Assembly: GCA_018700895.1 (NCBI GenBank)
Contig: JABIUV010000049.1
Span: 1-44,597 of the forward strand
Source of the DNA: Bacteroidota bacterium
GTDB taxonomy: Bacteria; Bacteroidota; Bacteroidia; NS11-12g; UBA9320
Length of the DNA stretch: 44,597 nt
Direction: 5' to 3'
Part shown: positions 25,581-34,164 of the stretch, one piece after another
How positions within the stretch are numbered: the stretch's first letter is position 1
Layout of the letters: every line of letters begins with the position of its first letter
Made by a program: the position numbers and the translations under genes
Notes under the pieces: generated by a model
Databases searched by the model: none
Seen by the model: only the letters and a program-made list of their open reading frames with translations
Told to the model about the DNA's origin: nothing

Positions 25581-27773
25581 TTAATTTGCAACATCACTCA
25601 TAAATTGAATTTGAAATATTTTCATCTCTTCGTGAGTGAACTCCCCTTCAAATTCATTTACAGCGTTATCTATATTACCAGTTTGCTCTTCTTTGAAGAA
25701 ATCATAAATCTCCTCCGCACCTTCAGGGTCTATAAGTTCATCTATATGATATTCCAAATCTACGGCGGTCCCAGAATATACGATGGCCTCTAATTCTTCT
25801 AAGAAATCTACAAAATCCATCCCTTGTCCTTTGGCTATATCTTCCAATGGAACTTTTTTGTCGATGTTCTGAATGATGTGAATTTTCTTAGCACTTTTGT
25901 TTACAATAGACTTGAGAACTAAATCATCTGGACGTTCGATGTTGTTCTCCTCTACGTATTGGGCAATAAGCTCAATAAATGGTTTACCGAATTTCTTGGC
26001 TTTATTCTTTCCAACACCTATGATGTTTTCCATCTCCGGCATAGAAATAGGATACTTATAGGCCATATCCTCGAGTGACGGTTGCTGGAAAATGACGTAA
26101 GGAGGAAGCCCCATTTCTTTGGCTACTTCTTTTTGTAATTCCTTTAGCTTACCAAAAAGTTTCTCGTCATATACCGCCTCTATCTGTATGTTGTCAAAGT
26201 CGGCATCACTTATGGGTTCAAACTCACGGTCTTGTGAGATATGTACTGGTGTTGGTTTTGCTAGGTAAGCCAAGCCTTCTTCGCTAATGCTAAGCAGTCC
26301 GTATCGCTCTATGTTTTTGATAATCAGATTGTTAATCTGGCCGTAGCGTATTAATGTTTTCCAGTAGTTTTCGCCTTCTTCTTTTCCGTGACCAAAGAGT
26401 TTAAAGGTGTTGTGCTTATAAGCCTTCACCTCGGGCGAGGCTGTGCCCGTAATAATATTTACAACGTGCTTGAGTGCTACCTTACCACCTGTGTAGTCTA
26501 TGGTTTTGAGTGCGAGTATGAATTGTTCTGTAGCTTCTGTTGTTTCTTTAGGATTGCGACAGTTGTCACACATCTTATTGCATCCATCAGAGTCAAAAGT
26601 TTCTCCGAAGTAGTGGAGCAGTGATTTTCGTCTACACTGAGAAGACTCCGCAAAGTAGGCCATCTCAGATATGAGTTGGGTACCTATCTCACGCTCGGCT
26701 ACTGGTTTATCTTTCAGAAATTTCTCCAGTTTTTCGGTGTCCTTGGGATTGTAGAATAGCACACAATCGCCGTCTAGCCCATCTCTACCTGCTCTTCCTG
26801 TTTCTTGGTAATACCCTTCTAGTGATTTAGGTACATCATAATGTATCACAAATCGTACGTCGGGTTTATCTATACCCATACCAAAGGCGATGGTTGCACA
26901 TATTACATCGCAATCTTCCATCAGAAACGCGTCCTGATTACCCGCTCGCGTTTTGGCGTCTAATCCTGCGTGGTAAGGCAATGCATTTATCCCATTGGCT
27001 TGTAATATTTCAGCTACGTCTTCGGTCTTCTTTCGGCTAAGGCAATAGATGATTCCACTTTTCCCTTTGCGCTTATTTACAAAGGATATGAGGTCTTTCA
27101 TCGTTTGAGCCTTACTGCCCTTGGGCATTACCTCATAGTATAGGTTGTCCCTGTTAAACGATGATTTGAATACCTTAGCATCCAGCATATTCAGACTTTT
27201 TTGGATATCCATTTGCACCTTGGGTGTAGCTGTAGCTGTGAGAGCTACCATAGGTACGTCATCTATTTCTTTTACAATTTGCTTTATACGTCTGTACTCC
27301 GGTCTGAAATCGTGTCCCCATTCAGAGATACAGTGTGCCTCGTCTACCGCAACGAAACTTACTTTTACCGAGCGTAAAAAGTCGATGGTTTCATCTTTTT
27401 TGAGTGTTTCGGGTGCTACGTATAGCATTTTTGTTCTTCCTTCGCTTACGTCATTTTTTACACGTTCGGTTTGTGTTTTGGTAAGTGAAGAGTTCAAGAA
27501 ATGAGCAATGGAGTCACTTTCGCCAAATCCTCTAATGGCGTCTACCTGGTTTTTCATCAGAGCGATGAGTGGTGATATAATAATAGCGGTGCCACCACTT
27601 ATGAGTGCGGGTAATTGGTAGCAAAGTGATTTTCCCGCTCCTGTAGGCATAATTACAAAGCAGTCATCTCCTTGCATAATAGTTGAGATCACCTCTTCCT
27701 GCATCCCTTTAAACGAGTCGAAACCAAAAAACTCCTTTAAACTCCTTCTTAAATCCACAACGTTTGCTGCCAT
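25581..27773 (-). CDS. recQ: ATP-dependent DNA helicase RecQ
   Basis: A 730-residue 3'-5' helicase of recombination repair. Walker A is MPTGAGKS near 42-49 and motif II VDEAHCISEWGHDFR near 138. Motif VI is QETGRAGRDGL. The RQC zinc site is formed by QCRRK and CNKMCDNC near 380-405, followed by the winged helix and an HRDC domain (about 535-610). A C-terminal extension of about 110 acidic residues follows. The start MAANVVDLRRSLKEFFG matches family practice. Confidence 0.95.
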   Translation of the reverse strand: MAANVVDLRRSLKEFFGFDSFKGMQEEVISTIMQGDDCFVIMPTGAGKSLCYQLPALISGGTAIIISPLIALMKNQVDAIRGFGESDSIAHFLNSSLTKTQTERVKNDVSEGRTKMLYVAPETLKKDETIDFLRSVKVSFVAVDEAHCISEWGHDFRPEYRRIKQIVKEIDDVPMVALTATATPKVQMDIQKSLNMLDAKVFKSSFNRDNLYYEVMPKGSKAQTMKDLISFVNKRKGKSGIIYCLSRKKTEDVAEILQANGINALPYHAGLDAKTRAGNQDAFLMEDCDVICATIAFGMGIDKPDVRFVIHYDVPKSLEGYYQETGRAGRDGLDGDCVLFYNPKDTEKLEKFLKDKPVAEREIGTQLISEMAYFAESSQCRRKSLLHYFGETFDSDGCNKMCDNCRNPKETTEATEQFILALKTIDYTGGKVALKHVVNIITGTASPEVKAYKHNTFKLFGHGKEEGENYWKTLIRYGQINNLIIKNIERYGLLSISEEGLAYLAKPTPVHISQDREFEPISDADFDNIQIEAVYDEKLFGKLKELQKEVAKEMGLPPYVIFQQPSLEDMAYKYPISMPEMENIIGVGKNKAKKFGKPFIELIAQYVEENNIERPDDLVLKSIVNKSAKKIHIIQNIDKKVPLEDIAKGQGMDFVDFLEELEAIVYSGTAVDLEYHIDELIDPEGAEEIYDFFKEEQTGNIDNAVNEFEGEFTHEEMKIFQIQFMSDVAN

Positions 27774-27872
27774 TTTCTGTATATAATAATTCTGTTAATT
27801 CTTAATTGGATGACTAATATAATACTCTTTGGTTCACTTGAAGAAATAAATTTTTAATTTGCACATAAAATT

Positions 27873-28838
27873 GTGCTCAATCTCACCCAAATACTACAAA
27901 TAGCAAAAGATACTTTGCTCCTCGAAAGCCAAAGCTTGTTGAGTTTAACAGAGAAACTAACGCCTAGTTTTGCTGAGATTACTATGGCAATTCTTGAGTC
28001 GAAAGGGAGGGTAGTAGTAACAGGCATTGGCAAAAGTGCCATAATAGGCCAGAAAATAGTTGCAACTTTTAATAGTACTGGAACACCTTCCTTATTTATG
28101 CACGCGGCAGATGCCATCCACGGAGATTTGGGTATGGTACAGCGTGATGATGTCGTTATTTGTATTTCTAAGAGTGGCAATAGTCCGGAGATTCAAGCCT
28201 TGGTGCCACTTATACTAAAAGGAGGAAACAAGCTTGTAGGTATTACAGGTAATTTGAATTCGTATCTAGCCGAGCATAGTCATTACATATTGGACACGAC
28301 CGTATCTAAAGAAGCGTGCCCCAACAACTTGGCACCTACTACCAGTACTACCGCACAAATGGCCATGGGTGATGCACTTGCCGTTGCATTGATTAAGTGC
28401 AGAGATTTTCAATCGCAAGATTTTGCTAAGTATCATCCGGGAGGAGCGTTGGGCAAACGACTGTATCTCACCCTTGCTGATGTTGCCAAGCAGAATACTA
28501 TACCACAAGTAGCGATAGATGCTAAGTTGCCGGAATGCATTGTGGCTATGACCAAGGGAAGGATGGGAGCTGTTTTGGTGATAGAGAATAAAGGGTTAAA
28601 AGGAATCATTACGGATGGTGATTTGCGTAGAATGTTAGCCAAACACTCCAATATAGGAGATTTTAATGCTGAAATGATAATGACGCCCAATCCAAAGACC
28701 AAGAAACCAGGAGTGCTAGCAACAGAAGGTGTGGCATTTATAAAAGAACATAAAATAAATCATATCATATTGGCAGAAGATGGTGCCCCATTAGGCGTTA
28801 TACATATACAAGATTTGATAAAGGAGGGATTGATTTGA
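27873..28838 (+). CDS. kdsD: Arabinose-5-phosphate isomerase (KpsF/GutQ family)
   Basis: A 321-residue protein with a SIS sugar-isomerase domain (about 30-185; VTGIGKSAIIGQKIVATFNSTGTPS near 48-72) and two CBS domains (about 205-321). It converts ribulose 5-phosphate to arabinose 5-phosphate, the first step to Kdo of lipopolysaccharide. The GTG at 27873 is the only start in place. Its TGA overlaps the start of the next gene by four bases. Confidence 0.92.
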   Translation: MLNLTQILQIAKDTLLLESQSLLSLTEKLTPSFAEITMAILESKGRVVVTGIGKSAIIGQKIVATFNSTGTPSLFMHAADAIHGDLGMVQRDDVVICISKSGNSPEIQALVPLILKGGNKLVGITGNLNSYLAEHSHYILDTTVSKEACPNNLAPTTSTTAQMAMGDALAVALIKCRDFQSQDFAKYHPGGALGKRLYLTLADVAKQNTIPQVAIDAKLPECIVAMTKGRMGAVLVIENKGLKGIITDGDLRRMLAKHSNIGDFNAEMIMTPNPKTKKPGVLATEGVAFIKEHKINHIILAEDGAPLGVIHIQDLIKEGLI

Positions 28839-29920
28839 AAATATTAAAAAATACATATGCGGTAATACTCGCGGGAGGAATAGGAAGCAGGTTTTGGCCA
28901 GTGAGTCGTAAGGATAAACCGAAACAGTTCATTGACATATTGGGCACAGGAAAAACGCTCATTCAGCAAGCTTGTGATCGCTACACCAAACTGGTGCCTA
29001 AGGAGAATATCATCGTCATAGTAAATGAGGATTACGTCCCTTTGATAAAGGAACAACTCTCGGAATTAGCAGACACTCAAATACTGGGAGAACCGATGGG
29101 TAAAAATACTTCTGCTTGTGTGGCTTACGCAGCCAACAAGATCGCAGACCTCAATTCTGAGGCGGTTATCATCATTGCCCCTAGTGACCATCTCATTCAA
29201 AACGAAGGTGATTTTATACAGCAAATGCACCTTGCACATCGATTTGCGAAGGAGAATGATGCACTTATTACGCTCGGTATAAAACCTCATCGACCAGATA
29301 CGGGCTACGGTTACATTCAATATAACAAAGAAGAAACTAGTAAGGGCGTAAATAAGGTGATTACATTTACCGAAAAACCTCCTTTGGAAATGGCAGAAAA
29401 ATTCTTGGAAAGTGGTGATTTTCTGTGGAATAGTGGAATGTTTGTGTGGAGTGCTAAGAGCATATTAACTGCTCTCGATGAACATTTGCCTGAGTTGAAT
29501 CTCACCTTTGCCGAAGGAAAAGGAGCATACAACACGCCCCTGGAGAAGCAGCACATAGACCGTATTTATACGGAAATACAGAGCGTTAGTATAGATAATG
29601 GTCTGCTCGAAAAAGCCGACAATGTATACGTATTGCCATCAGACTTCGGGTGGAGCGACCTAGGTACTTGGAAAAGTGTATATGAACAACTGCCAGCAGA
29701 TGGAGATAATAAGGTACTCAATGCGGACTTAGAAGCTATAGAATCTACCAATAACTTAATCGTAAGTGACAAAAATAAGCTGGTAGTTATCAAAGACTTA
29801 GAAGGTTATTTTGTGGTAGACACGGAAGATGCCCTCTTGATATGCAAAATAGACCAAGAGCAAGAGGTGAAAAAAATAGCATCTCACGTGCAGAAAAAAT
29901 ATAACGGACGTTATAGTTAA
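28835..29920 (+). CDS. manC: Mannose-1-phosphate guanylyltransferase
   Basis: A 361-residue nucleotidyltransferase that makes GDP-mannose. The N-terminal LAGGIGSRFWPVSRKDKPKQF (14-34) holds the GTP-binding signature; the FTEKPP motif lies near 178 and FLWNSGMFVW near 196. The C-terminal isomerase domain of bifunctional ManC is absent. It starts with TTG at 28835, preceded by a strong AAGGAGG at 28821-28827, and overlaps the kdsD stop. It supplies mannose/fucose-type sugars for the surface polymers served by the neighbouring genes. Confidence 0.92.
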   Translation: MKILKNTYAVILAGGIGSRFWPVSRKDKPKQFIDILGTGKTLIQQACDRYTKLVPKENIIVIVNEDYVPLIKEQLSELADTQILGEPMGKNTSACVAYAANKIADLNSEAVIIIAPSDHLIQNEGDFIQQMHLAHRFAKENDALITLGIKPHRPDTGYGYIQYNKEETSKGVNKVITFTEKPPLEMAEKFLESGDFLWNSGMFVWSAKSILTALDEHLPELNLTFAEGKGAYNTPLEKQHIDRIYTEIQSVSIDNGLLEKADNVYVLPSDFGWSDLGTWKSVYEQLPADGDNKVLNADLEAIESTNNLIVSDKNKLVVIKDLEGYFVVDTEDALLICKIDQEQEVKKIASHVQKKYNGRYS

Positions 29921-29921
29921 A

Positions 29922-31070
29922 ATGAACAAGCTGGTTCTCATATTTCTTTGTGTCGTATCTATTAGTTTTAGATATCATCAGCAGATTAGCATTCAGCAAA
30001 CGGACATTCAGAATGTAGAAACACTCGAACCTTTTTATGCTCAACTGAGAGCAATACCTACAGACAGCAACACCGTAAGCATTGTGCATATAGGTGATTC
30101 GCATATTCAATCCGATTTTTTAACGGGAATGGTACGCAATAAGATGCAAACTACCTTTGGAAATGCCGGTAGAGGGTTTGTATTTCCGTACCGCATTGCT
30201 CACACAGGCGGAGCTTTAGATGTAAAATTTGACCACAGCGGAGAATGGAGTTATTGTACCGTGAAAAACAACTACTCTACTTGCAACCTGGGTGTATCTG
30301 GATTTAGTGCTATATCAGGTATGGGTTCTGATTTTCGCTTTAGGGTACGCACGTGGGATAGCGTAGATAGGTCGTTTACCAAACTCAAAATCCTGGATAA
30401 GAGCGGTGATTTTTTGCCGAAGGAATGTACAGGAAACTACATTCACGACAAAGAAAATGAGCACACTACTATCTACTTTGACATCGCCCAAGATAGTATA
30501 GAGTTAGCTCCTTTTAACGAAGGGAGTAGCTTAGCCGAAATACAGGGATTAGTATTGGAAAATGAACAACCGGGTGTACTATATCATGCTATGGGTGTGA
30601 ATGGCAGTACCGTTTCTCAATATTTGCGAAGCACGGGATTCGAAGAACAAATAAATGAACTAAACGCGTCACTTGTTATTATCAGTTTTGGTACAAATGA
30701 TTGCTACACACGAAGCTCACGCTACTGCTCTAACTGTGTAAAAGAAAATTATCGAACGTTGATAAAAAGGATACGAGCACAGAACCCTGATGTCTCCATT
30801 CTAATCGCCACACCACCAGATCATTATGTATATCGTAAGTATCCGAGTAAATATCTAGGTGCGTTAGTAAACGACTTACTCATCTTAGCAGCCGAAGAAA
30901 ATGTGGCTATCTGGAATCTGTATGAAGCTATGGGAGGTAAAAATTCGATAGTCAAATGGAGAGATAATGGGTTAGCGGGGAGAGATTTAATACATTTTAC
31001 TATATCAGGATATGAGCTACAGGGAGAGATGCTGTACGAAGCATTAATGCGTGGTTATAGCCTAAACTAA
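29922..31070 (+). CDS. Exported SGNH/GDSL hydrolase, probable O-acetyl-transfer partner
   Basis: A 382-residue protein with an N-terminal hydrophobic signal/anchor (1-17). SGNH blocks are complete: HIGDSH with nucleophile S60, SFGTNDCY for block III, and D355-L-I-H358 for block V. An N-terminal lectin-like extension separates blocks I and III. The gene is followed after four bases by an MBOAT acyltransferase. Such pairs (PatA/PatB, AlgI/AlgJ-X) acetylate cell-wall or extracellular polysaccharide: the MBOAT exports the acetyl group and the SGNH protein transfers it. The exact polymer is unknown. Confidence 0.8.
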   Translation: MNKLVLIFLCVVSISFRYHQQISIQQTDIQNVETLEPFYAQLRAIPTDSNTVSIVHIGDSHIQSDFLTGMVRNKMQTTFGNAGRGFVFPYRIAHTGGALDVKFDHSGEWSYCTVKNNYSTCNLGVSGFSAISGMGSDFRFRVRTWDSVDRSFTKLKILDKSGDFLPKECTGNYIHDKENEHTTIYFDIAQDSIELAPFNEGSSLAEIQGLVLENEQPGVLYHAMGVNGSTVSQYLRSTGFEEQINELNASLVIISFGTNDCYTRSSRYCSNCVKENYRTLIKRIRAQNPDVSILIATPPDHYVYRKYPSKYLGALVNDLLILAAEENVAIWNLYEAMGGKNSIVKWRDNGLAGRDLIHFTISGYELQGEMLYEALMRGYSLN

Positions 31071-31074
31071 AGGA

Positions 31075-32583
31075 ATGTTTAACTGGGAAGATATCATAAG
31101 CTACTCGGCCGATAAGCCTCTACTGTTTAATCAGTATATTTTCCTTTTCCTGTTTACCGCCATCTTTGCAGGATATACCTTCATCCACAAACAGGTACGT
31201 ATTCGAAACATCTATTTACTCGCATTTAGCTTGTTTTTTTATTACAAGTGTAGTGGGTTTTACTTTTTACTATTACTATTCAGCACAGCGGTAGACTACG
31301 TTCTTGGTTTCTTAATTCACAAAACTAAACCAAAGTGGAAAAGGCAGCTACTGCTCACCATAAGTCTGATAGTAAATCTTGGACTGCTCGGATTTTTCAA
31401 GTATTCCTACTTTATTGTAGATAGCATTAACAACTTAGCAGACACTTCTTTTCAAGCAATAAATTTTTTAGCAGTATTTGCAAATGGAAGTTTCGGAACG
31501 GCGTATGACATTTTTGATATTGTTCTTCCCGTAGGTATTTCTTTTTATACGTTCCAAACTCTGAGCTACAGCATAGATATATACCGTAAGAAGATAGAAC
31601 CTTGTCAAAACATTTTTGATTTTGCCTTCTTCGTTTCCTTTTTTCCTCAGCTGGTAGCAGGACCTATCGTGCGTGCAGCAGATTTTTTACCTCAGATAAG
31701 AAAGCCGTACTACTTGAGTAAGGCCGGTTTTGGCGAAGCCGTATTTCTAATTATCTCTGGGTTAATAAAGAAAGTCGTCATAAGCGATTATATCAGCATC
31801 AACTTTGTAGATCGTGTATTTGAGGCTCCAGAGTTATACAGTGGTTTCATGAATCTGATGGCAGTGTACGGGTATAGCATTCAGATCTATTGTGACTTTT
31901 CGGGCTATTCTGATATTGCGATAGGCTTAGCTGCGTTACTTGGTTTTACGCTGCCCATTAACTTCAATGGACCATACAAATCTCAGAGTCTTACCGATTT
32001 TTGGCGGAGATGGCATATATCACTTAGCTCGTGGCTTAGAGACTATTTGTACATTTCCTTAGGAGGAAATCGCAAGGGAACTATTCGCACTTATTTCAAC
32101 CTATTTATGACGATGCTCCTGGGTGGACTATGGCACGGAGCGGCACTCAAGTTCATTGTGTGGGGAGCGTTGCACGGAGTTGGTTTAGCGATACACCGTG
32201 TATGGTCGCGATGGTTTAACATTGGGGTAAATATCTTCGGTAAAGTAATATCTGTACTCATTACCTTTCATTTTGTTGCGTTCTGTTGGATGTATTTCAG
32301 AGCGGCAGATATACATACGGTGGCTTTAATGCTGAAGACTATCTTTACTAATTTTGATTGGGGAGGCATTGTCCCTCGTGTATTGGGTTATTGGAAAGTA
32401 TTCTCATTTATGACCCTAGGTTATGTCGTACATATGCTACCTAGTCGGATTAAAAATAATATTAAATCGTGGTATTCCGATGCTCACATCATTACCAAAA
32501 TCTTGGTTTTTGTTGGAGTTGTATTTTGTATTTATCAAGCTAAGAGTGCTGATATACAGCCGTTTATATACTTTCAGTTTTAA
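31075..32583 (+). CDS. MBOAT family membrane O-acyltransferase
   Basis: A 502-residue protein with ten or more membrane segments. The catalytic histidine is H354 in GGLWHGAALKF, the DltB/AlgI motif; FPQLVAGPIVRAADF near 196 and SLTDFWRRWHISLSSWLRDYLY near 305-326 are also conserved in that branch. It passes acyl groups from the cytoplasm to an exported acceptor. It forms a tight pair with the SGNH protein upstream, in a run that begins with kdsD and manC. Confidence 0.93.
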   Translation: MFNWEDIISYSADKPLLFNQYIFLFLFTAIFAGYTFIHKQVRIRNIYLLAFSLFFYYKCSGFYFLLLLFSTAVDYVLGFLIHKTKPKWKRQLLLTISLIVNLGLLGFFKYSYFIVDSINNLADTSFQAINFLAVFANGSFGTAYDIFDIVLPVGISFYTFQTLSYSIDIYRKKIEPCQNIFDFAFFVSFFPQLVAGPIVRAADFLPQIRKPYYLSKAGFGEAVFLIISGLIKKVVISDYISINFVDRVFEAPELYSGFMNLMAVYGYSIQIYCDFSGYSDIAIGLAALLGFTLPINFNGPYKSQSLTDFWRRWHISLSSWLRDYLYISLGGNRKGTIRTYFNLFMTMLLGGLWHGAALKFIVWGALHGVGLAIHRVWSRWFNIGVNIFGKVISVLITFHFVAFCWMYFRAADIHTVALMLKTIFTNFDWGGIVPRVLGYWKVFSFMTLGYVVHMLPSRIKNNIKSWYSDAHIITKILVFVGVVFCIYQAKSADIQPFIYFQF

Positions 32584-32595
32584 AATTTCAGCCCA

Positions 32596-33186
32596 TTGGC
32601 AAAGCAAGCTTACCATCCCCATGATGACAAGGCCCGCTGCGAATGGTGCCTAAAGGATGAGCTATATGTAAAGTATCATGATGAAGAGTGGGGAATTCCA
32701 GTACATGATGATGCATTGTTGTTTGAGTACCTTCTATTAGAGACTTTTCAGGCTGGGTTGAGTTGGCATACTATTCTCAAAAAACGCGAAGGGTTTCGCA
32801 TGGCGTTTGATAATTTTGATGCAGATTGTATTGCAAATTATGGTAATACGGAAATTGATATTTTAGTAAATAATCCAGGCATCATACGCCACAGAGGTAA
32901 GATAGAAGCCGCTATTATTAATGCTCGAGTATTTCTCAGATTGCAACACGAGTATGGATCATTTGACAACTACATTTGGCAGTTTACAGATTATAAGACA
33001 ATAAACATAGCTGTAAAAACGTGGGCGGACGTACAAACCAAAACGCCCCAAAGTGACGCTATGAGTAAATCCCTAAAGAAAGAAGGGTTCAAATTTGTAG
33101 GCAGTACAACGTGTATGGCATTTATGGAGGCTGTAGGAATGGTGAGTGACCATTTTGAATACTGTTGGAGAAATAATTCGGCGTAG
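32596..33186 (+). CDS. tag: DNA-3-methyladenine glycosylase I
   Basis: A 196-residue base-excision enzyme removing 3-methyladenine. The structural zinc ligands are in place: C15 and H28 near the start (CEWC, KYHDEEWG) and H186-x3-C190 at the end. ETFQAGLSWHTILKKREGFR near 49-68 is the family core. The TTG at 32596 is the best start, because an ATG later would remove the first zinc ligand. It follows the MBOAT gene by 12 bases but has no evident functional tie. Confidence 0.92.
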   Translation: MAKQAYHPHDDKARCEWCLKDELYVKYHDEEWGIPVHDDALLFEYLLLETFQAGLSWHTILKKREGFRMAFDNFDADCIANYGNTEIDILVNNPGIIRHRGKIEAAIINARVFLRLQHEYGSFDNYIWQFTDYKTINIAVKTWADVQTKTPQSDAMSKSLKKEGFKFVGSTTCMAFMEAVGMVSDHFEYCWRNNSA

Positions 33187-33203
33187 GAACACATTTTAGG
33201 TTG

Positions 33204-33232
33204 CAGGAACTTGCCTATAAGGCGAGTTCCTG
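33204..33232 (+). terminator. Strong hairpin after tag, weak terminator
   Basis: CAGGAACTTGCC at 33204-33215 pairs with GGCGAGTTCCTG at 33221-33232 (one G.U) around a five-base loop. No real T run follows, so termination is possible but not certain. Confidence 0.45.
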
Positions 33233-33238
33233 TGTGAA

Positions 33239-33270
33239 TTTGTAGAATTTTCACTATCCGTTTACCTTTT
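33239..33270 (+). promoter_or_regulatory. Probable promoter of the RnfD-like/DUF2330 pair
   Basis: TTTG at 33239-33242, 20 bases, then TACCTTTT at 33263-33270, one mismatch from TAnnTTTG. The ATG lies 26 bases further on. Confidence 0.45.
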
Positions 33271-33296
33271 CAGGTTGAGGTGTATTAACCACCTCA

Positions 33297-34148
33297 ATGA
33301 TACAAAAAGTACTCTCCGATATGAGCAACGAGGCACGAGACCCTCGTTATTTTCAGATTTTATTCTTAGGTACATTTTTACTATACGGTGTATCGTATCT
33401 GGGTTGGCAAAATGAGACAAGTAAGTACATAGCCTTACTTGCCTCAGTCGTAGTCACACAACTTGCTTTTACACACTACACCACTAGGAGGTATAGCTCC
33501 ATAAAAAGTGCGTTGATTACAGGATTAGGACTATGCCTGTTGCTCAGGACAGGGAGCATTCATACCGCTATTCTAGCTGCGGCAATAGCCATCAGCACCA
33601 AGTTTCTTATCAAGGTGAAAAACAAACATATTTTCAATCCAGCCAATGTGGGCATTATTGCAGCTATGCTGCTTACCAACGATGCGTGGATAAGCCCAGG
33701 CCAGTGGGGAAGTAGTGTGTTGCTGTGGTTTTTTGTGGGGGCTGCAGGACTTATGATGATACTCAAGGTAGGCAGGTTAGACACCTCATTTACGTTTATT
33801 CTCACTTTTGGTGTATTGCTATTTGCTCGGCAAGTGCTGTACTTGGGTTGGGAGCCCAGTGTGTGGCTGCATCAAATGAGCAACGGTACACTACTGCTTT
33901 TTACTTTTTTTATGATAACCGATCCTATGACGACACCCAATCATAAGTATGCTCGCGTATTGTGGTCCTTGGTATTGGCCGTAGGGCTCTTTGTAGCTTC
34001 TAATTTCTTTTATATGCAGACGGCGGCGATATGGCTTTTGGTCATTTTTAGTCCATTTACTCCCTTGTTCGACAAGCTCTTTGTCGCACGCAAATTTGAG
34101 TGGGAAGGCATTCCGCTAGAAAGAAATGACACCGTAATAATCAAATAA
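33297..34148 (+). CDS. RnfD/NqrB-like integral membrane protein
   Basis: A 283-residue protein with about eight membrane segments. The KHIFNPANVG stretch near 108-118 and FFMITDPMTTPNHK near 203-216 resemble the conserved loops of RnfD/NqrB, the flavin-carrying membrane subunits of Na+/H+-pumping electron transport complexes. The SGAT motif that binds FMN covalently in those proteins is not visible, and no other rnf or nqr gene is near. It is followed after 16 bases by a DUF2330 protein. Electron transfer is therefore an inference; the family resemblance is firm. Confidence 0.75.
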   Translation: MIQKVLSDMSNEARDPRYFQILFLGTFLLYGVSYLGWQNETSKYIALLASVVVTQLAFTHYTTRRYSSIKSALITGLGLCLLLRTGSIHTAILAAAIAISTKFLIKVKNKHIFNPANVGIIAAMLLTNDAWISPGQWGSSVLLWFFVGAAGLMMILKVGRLDTSFTFILTFGVLLFARQVLYLGWEPSVWLHQMSNGTLLLFTFFMITDPMTTPNHKYARVLWSLVLAVGLFVASNFFYMQTAAIWLLVIFSPFTPLFDKLFVARKFEWEGIPLERNDTVIIK

Positions 34149-34164
34149 ATAACTAAATAATAAT

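Noticed and set aside
25332-25793. Plus-strand open frame with the phrase GRPGLEPG.
   Set aside because: It is the antisense of tRNA-Gln (25480-25552), a well-known false protein, and it overlaps the end of recQ.
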